A stretch of DNA of 64,000 nucleotides from Octadecabacter sp. (GTDB lineage Bacteria > Pseudomonadota > Alphaproteobacteria > Rhodobacterales > Rhodobacteraceae), in assembly GCA_018608045.1 (NCBI GenBank), contig JABBAI010000091.1, positions 1 to 64,000 of the forward strand, read 5' to 3'. The notes beneath the pieces were generated by a model, which was given only the letters and a program-made list of their open reading frames with translations, was not told the origin of the DNA and ran no database searches. Position 1 is the stretch's first letter; the number at the start of each line of letters is the position of its first letter. This document shows positions 61,694 through 64,000 of this stretch, one piece after another. Both the position numbers and the translations under genes were made by a program.

Positions 61694-62650
61694 TTATCCG
61701 GCAATCATTTCGGACTGCTTCACGATCACCTCGGCTTGCTTGATGGATGCAATGTCCACCAAACGGCCTTTGTAGACGGTAGCCCCTTCGCCGCGGTCGG
61801 TCGCTTCTTTCATAGCGGCCAAGATTTCGCGCGCCTCGGCAACGGCCTCCTCGGACGGTGTGAACACCTCATTTGCCAGTGCGATCTGCTTGGGGTGGAT
61901 GGCCCATTTACCAACCATACCCAATGTCGCAGACCGACGGGCCTGCGCGCGGTACCCTTCATCATCGCTAAAATCTCCGAACGGACCATCCACTGGCAAA
62001 ACGCCATGGGTGCGACAGGCCGCAACAATCGCCGTTTGCGCCCAGTGCCATGGGTCGGAATAATGCCGCGCCTCACCGTGCAGCATGTAGTAGTTTTCCT
62101 GCGTTCCACCGATGCCTGTTGTCTGCATCCCCATTGAGGCCGCGAAATCGGCGGCACCAAGGCTCATCGCTTGCATGCGGGGCGACGCCGCGGCGATTTC
62201 CTCAACGTGGGCGATGCCTGCTGCGGATTCGATAATGACCTCAAACCCGATGGGTTTGGTGCGCCCTTTGGCGCGTTCAATCGCTGTGACCAAAGCATCC
62301 ACCGCATAAATATCAGCGGCACATCCAACCTTGGGGATCATGATTTGGTCCAGCCGATCCCCCGCCAGTTCCAGCACATCGACCACATCGCGGTACCAAT
62401 ACGGCGTATCCAGCCCGTTGATCCGCACCGACAACGTCTTTGTCCCCCAATCCAGCGTGTTGATCGCCTCAATCACATTGGCGCGCGCGGTGTCTTTGTC
62501 TGACGGGGATACGCTGTCTTCCAGATCAAGGTTAATTACATCCGCCGCACTTGCCGCCATTTTAGGATGGAGCTTGGTGTTGGACCCCGGCCCAAACAAT
62601 TGGCAGCGGTTTGGGCGTGCGACGGGCGTGGGTTGAATGCGGAATGACAT
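61694..62650 (-). CDS. mcl1: L-malyl-CoA/beta-methylmalyl-CoA lyase
   Basis: 318-aa CitE-like lyase. It cleaves L-malyl-CoA to acetyl-CoA and glyoxylate and beta-methylmalyl-CoA to propionyl-CoA and glyoxylate in the ethylmalonyl-CoA pathway. Signature segments are RCQLFGPGSNTKLHPKMAASAADVINLDLEDSVSPSDKD, IMIPKVGCAADIY, GFEVIIESAAGIAHVEEI and LGAADFAASMGMQTTGIGG. ATG 62650 gives the normal length for Rhodobacteraceae Mcl1; the upstream ORF extension enters the divergent promoter. accA follows 93 bases downstream on the same strand. Confidence 0.94.
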   Translation of the reverse strand: MSFRIQPTPVARPNRCQLFGPGSNTKLHPKMAASAADVINLDLEDSVSPSDKDTARANVIEAINTLDWGTKTLSVRINGLDTPYWYRDVVDVLELAGDRLDQIMIPKVGCAADIYAVDALVTAIERAKGRTKPIGFEVIIESAAGIAHVEEIAAASPRMQAMSLGAADFAASMGMQTTGIGGTQENYYMLHGEARHYSDPWHWAQTAIVAACRTHGVLPVDGPFGDFSDDEGYRAQARRSATLGMVGKWAIHPKQIALANEVFTPSEEAVAEAREILAAMKEATDRGEGATVYKGRLVDIASIKQAEVIVKQSEMIAG

Positions 62651-62882
62651 GAGCGATCCTGTGCGTAATGAAATTGCGTATGTGTTGGCGTGAGGGGTAG
62701 AATATTGCGCAACATGCTGCAAGTGCGAATGCGCAGGTGCAGAACTACAATGCGCGGGAAAATATTGCACTTATGTCATAAAAGGTGCACGATTTTACTT
62801 AAAAAACGACATCAGGCGGCGAATTTGGCATACATTCCCGACTGTCCTCTCGCACATTGACCAAAATCCATAGGAGGCTGCC
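62651..62882. promoter_or_regulatory. divergent promoter region between mcl1 and dgcN
   Basis: This 232-bp spacer serves two divergent genes. It contains AATATTGC twice (62701 and near 62762), the palindrome TTGCGCAA at 62705-62712, and an unusual density of TGC/GCA words in between. A control site for a short-chain acyl-CoA responsive regulator (RamB/PccR type, which prefer TTTGCAAA-like sites) is plausible but unproven. AGGAGG precedes dgcN. Confidence 0.45.
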
Positions 62883-63884
62883 ATGATTCCCACCCCATAT
62901 CTTTTGTTCCTCGGTGACGCGCCTGATGCTCTTGCTGCGAAAGTTGCCCAAGGCATCAAAGACTGGCGTCCTGATAACGCCGTCGGCCAATTTCGTCTGC
63001 CTGCTTGTGGCACAACTGTTGGGATCGATGATCTGACACTGCAAGAAGCATGGGATGCTGGCGCGCGGACGTTGGTAATTGGTGTGGCCAACCGTGGCGG
63101 CATCATTTCCCAAGCTTGGAAGGACGTCCTGATCAAAGCCTTGCAGATGGGATACGACCTCGCCTCCGGATTGCACAACTTGCTGCGTGACGAAGACGAT
63201 CTTGTGTCTGCGGCGCGTGTCGCTGGCCGCACGTTGCATGATGTGCGTGTCCCATCCACAGCCTATCCGATTGCAAACGGGCTTAAGCGTACGGGCAAGC
63301 GTTGCCTTGCGGTTGGCACTGATTGTTCCGTTGGCAAGATGTATACGGGCCTCGCGATGGATGCCGAAATGGCAAAGCGTGGCATGAAATCGACGTTCCG
63401 CCCAACGGGTCAGACGGGTATCCTGATTACAGGTGGCGGTGTGCCGTTGGACGCGGTTGTTGCGGACTTTATGGCAGGTGCGATTGAATATTTGACACCC
63501 GACAATGATGAGGACCACTGGGATCACATTGAGGGGCAGGGCAGTCTGTTCCACGCGTCATATTCCGGTGTGACTATGGCGCTGATCCATGGCGGACAAC
63601 CCGACGCTTTGGTGTTGGCGCACGAACCGACACGCACGCACATGCGCGGTTTGCCAACATACGATCTGCCATCGCTAGAAGCGTTGCGCGAACTGTCTTT
63701 GCAGGTTGCGCGCGTTGTGAACCCTGATGTTCAGGTGATCGGCATTTCGGTAAACACGCAGCATTTGTCCGAAGGTGACGCGAACGCCTACCTAAAGGAA
63801 GTCGAAGACCGCATGGGTCTTCCGGCGGTTGATCCGTTCCGCCACGGCGCGGGTCGCTTGGTTGATGCCCTCGCTGCACTATGA
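62883..63884 (+). CDS. dgcN: D-glutamate N-acetyltransferase DgcN (DUF1611 type)
   Basis: 333-aa protein with the DUF1611 P-loop-like core: GTDCSVGKMYTGLAMDAEMAKRG, FRPTGQTGILITGGGVPLDAVVADFMAGAIEYL and GQGSLFHASYSGVTMALIHG. In the pathway described for marine bacteria, DgcN acetylates D-glutamate and DgcA racemises the N-acetyl-D-glutamate. The adjacent start of an enolase-superfamily gene supports this. AGGAGG lies seven bases before ATG 62883. Confidence 0.9.
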   Translation: MIPTPYLLFLGDAPDALAAKVAQGIKDWRPDNAVGQFRLPACGTTVGIDDLTLQEAWDAGARTLVIGVANRGGIISQAWKDVLIKALQMGYDLASGLHNLLRDEDDLVSAARVAGRTLHDVRVPSTAYPIANGLKRTGKRCLAVGTDCSVGKMYTGLAMDAEMAKRGMKSTFRPTGQTGILITGGGVPLDAVVADFMAGAIEYLTPDNDEDHWDHIEGQGSLFHASYSGVTMALIHGGQPDALVLAHEPTRTHMRGLPTYDLPSLEALRELSLQVARVVNPDVQVIGISVNTQHLSEGDANAYLKEVEDRMGLPAVDPFRHGAGRLVDALAAL

Positions 63885-64000
63885 CCACTACTGTCACTCA
63901 AGATGTGTTCCAGCTCGCGGAGGTGTTCACCATCTCTCGCGGGTCGCGGACCGAGGCCAAAGTTCTGACGGTGAAAATCGAACGGGACGGTGTTGTCGGT
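63881..64000 (+). CDS. dgcA: N-acetyl-D-glutamate racemase DgcA, 5' part only
   Basis: First 40 codons of a gene that runs off the window. It begins MTTTVTQDVFQLAEVFTISR and continues GSRTEAKVLTVKIERDGVVG, the capping domain start typical of enolase-superfamily dipeptide epimerases and of DgcA. ATG 63881 overlaps the dgcN stop by four bases. The catalytic barrel is outside the window, so the assignment rests on this N-terminus plus the dgcN neighbour. Confidence 0.8.
   Translation, partial: MTTTVTQDVFQLAEVFTISRGSRTEAKVLTVKIERDGVVG

Overview
The window is a contiguous chromosomal stretch of an alphaproteobacterium, most likely a marine Rhodobacteraceae member (roseobacter group, Loktanella/Yoonia/Octadecabacter-like). 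The evidence is gene content and order recognised by eye: phaA-phaB, an L-malyl-CoA lyase, a plant-type glutamate-cysteine ligase, an aa3-oxidase subunit IV mini-protein, a TIGR02302/DUF4175 protein, DUF6173 and DUF6356 proteins, and an ETF-ubiquinone oxidoreductase. No species can be named from sequence alone. Coding density is very high. Many neighbours overlap by 1-4 bases (ATGA/GTGA/TGATG), so much of the window is translationally coupled operons. I see no insertion sequence, prophage, CRISPR array or rRNA; the only tRNA is a partial initiator tRNA at the left edge.

Layout. 0-5 kb: initiator tRNA 3' half, an ABC-2 exporter, then S49 peptidase / 53-aa zinc-ribbon mini-protein / Na-Ca exchanger / pteridine-reductase-like SDR, followed by a 300-bp AT-rich spacer with a perfect DnaA box. 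5-9.6 kb: uvrC, pgsA, moaD, moaE, tag (reverse), EAL protein. 9.7-14.5 kb: phaA, a strong hairpin, phaB, terminator, two tiny basic ORFs, LysR regulator, YdcH protein, TrmN6-like methyltransferase, DUF2007. 14.5-20 kb: polyprenyl synthase, ispE, TPR protein, ETF-QO. 20-27.6 kb: greA, a membrane protein, mobA operon, azlCD, lipoprotein, COX subunit IV, DUF6173, Lrp regulator, DUF6356, class II amidotransferase. 27.6-39 kb: MBL hydrolase, DmdC-like acyl-CoA dehydrogenase, Sua5, YqgE, DsbD-N protein, RND pump, moaB, a divergent uracil-DNA glycosylase.

39-47 kb: pyrB - two membrane proteins - a dihydroorotase homologue lacking zinc ligands - plsY; then gshA, rsmE, ubiA. 47-56.5 kb: OmpA-like protein, TlpA thioredoxin, argH, lipoprotein, DUF2834, lysA, the large TIGR02302 protein with a Gln/Gly-rich tract, zinc-ribbon protein. 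56.7-64 kb: ftsE-ftsX-plsC-PPOX operon, accA with a hairpin that buries its ribosome binding site, malyl-CoA lyase, and dgcN with the start of dgcA (D-glutamate catabolism).

Metabolic themes are acetyl-CoA and C2 handling (phaAB, accA, malyl-CoA lyase, acyl-CoA dehydrogenase, ETF-QO), molybdenum cofactor synthesis scattered over three sites (moaDE, mobA, moaB), ubiquinone/isoprenoid synthesis (polyprenyl synthase, ispE, ubiA), phospholipid synthesis (pgsA, plsY, plsC) and envelope/division functions. This is mainly core chromosome. I found no convincing wholly new multi-gene system; the best leads are the accA leader hairpin, the pseudo-dihydroorotase operon with its two uncharacterised membrane proteins, the uracil-DNA glycosylase with altered signature motifs, and several unannotated mini-proteins.
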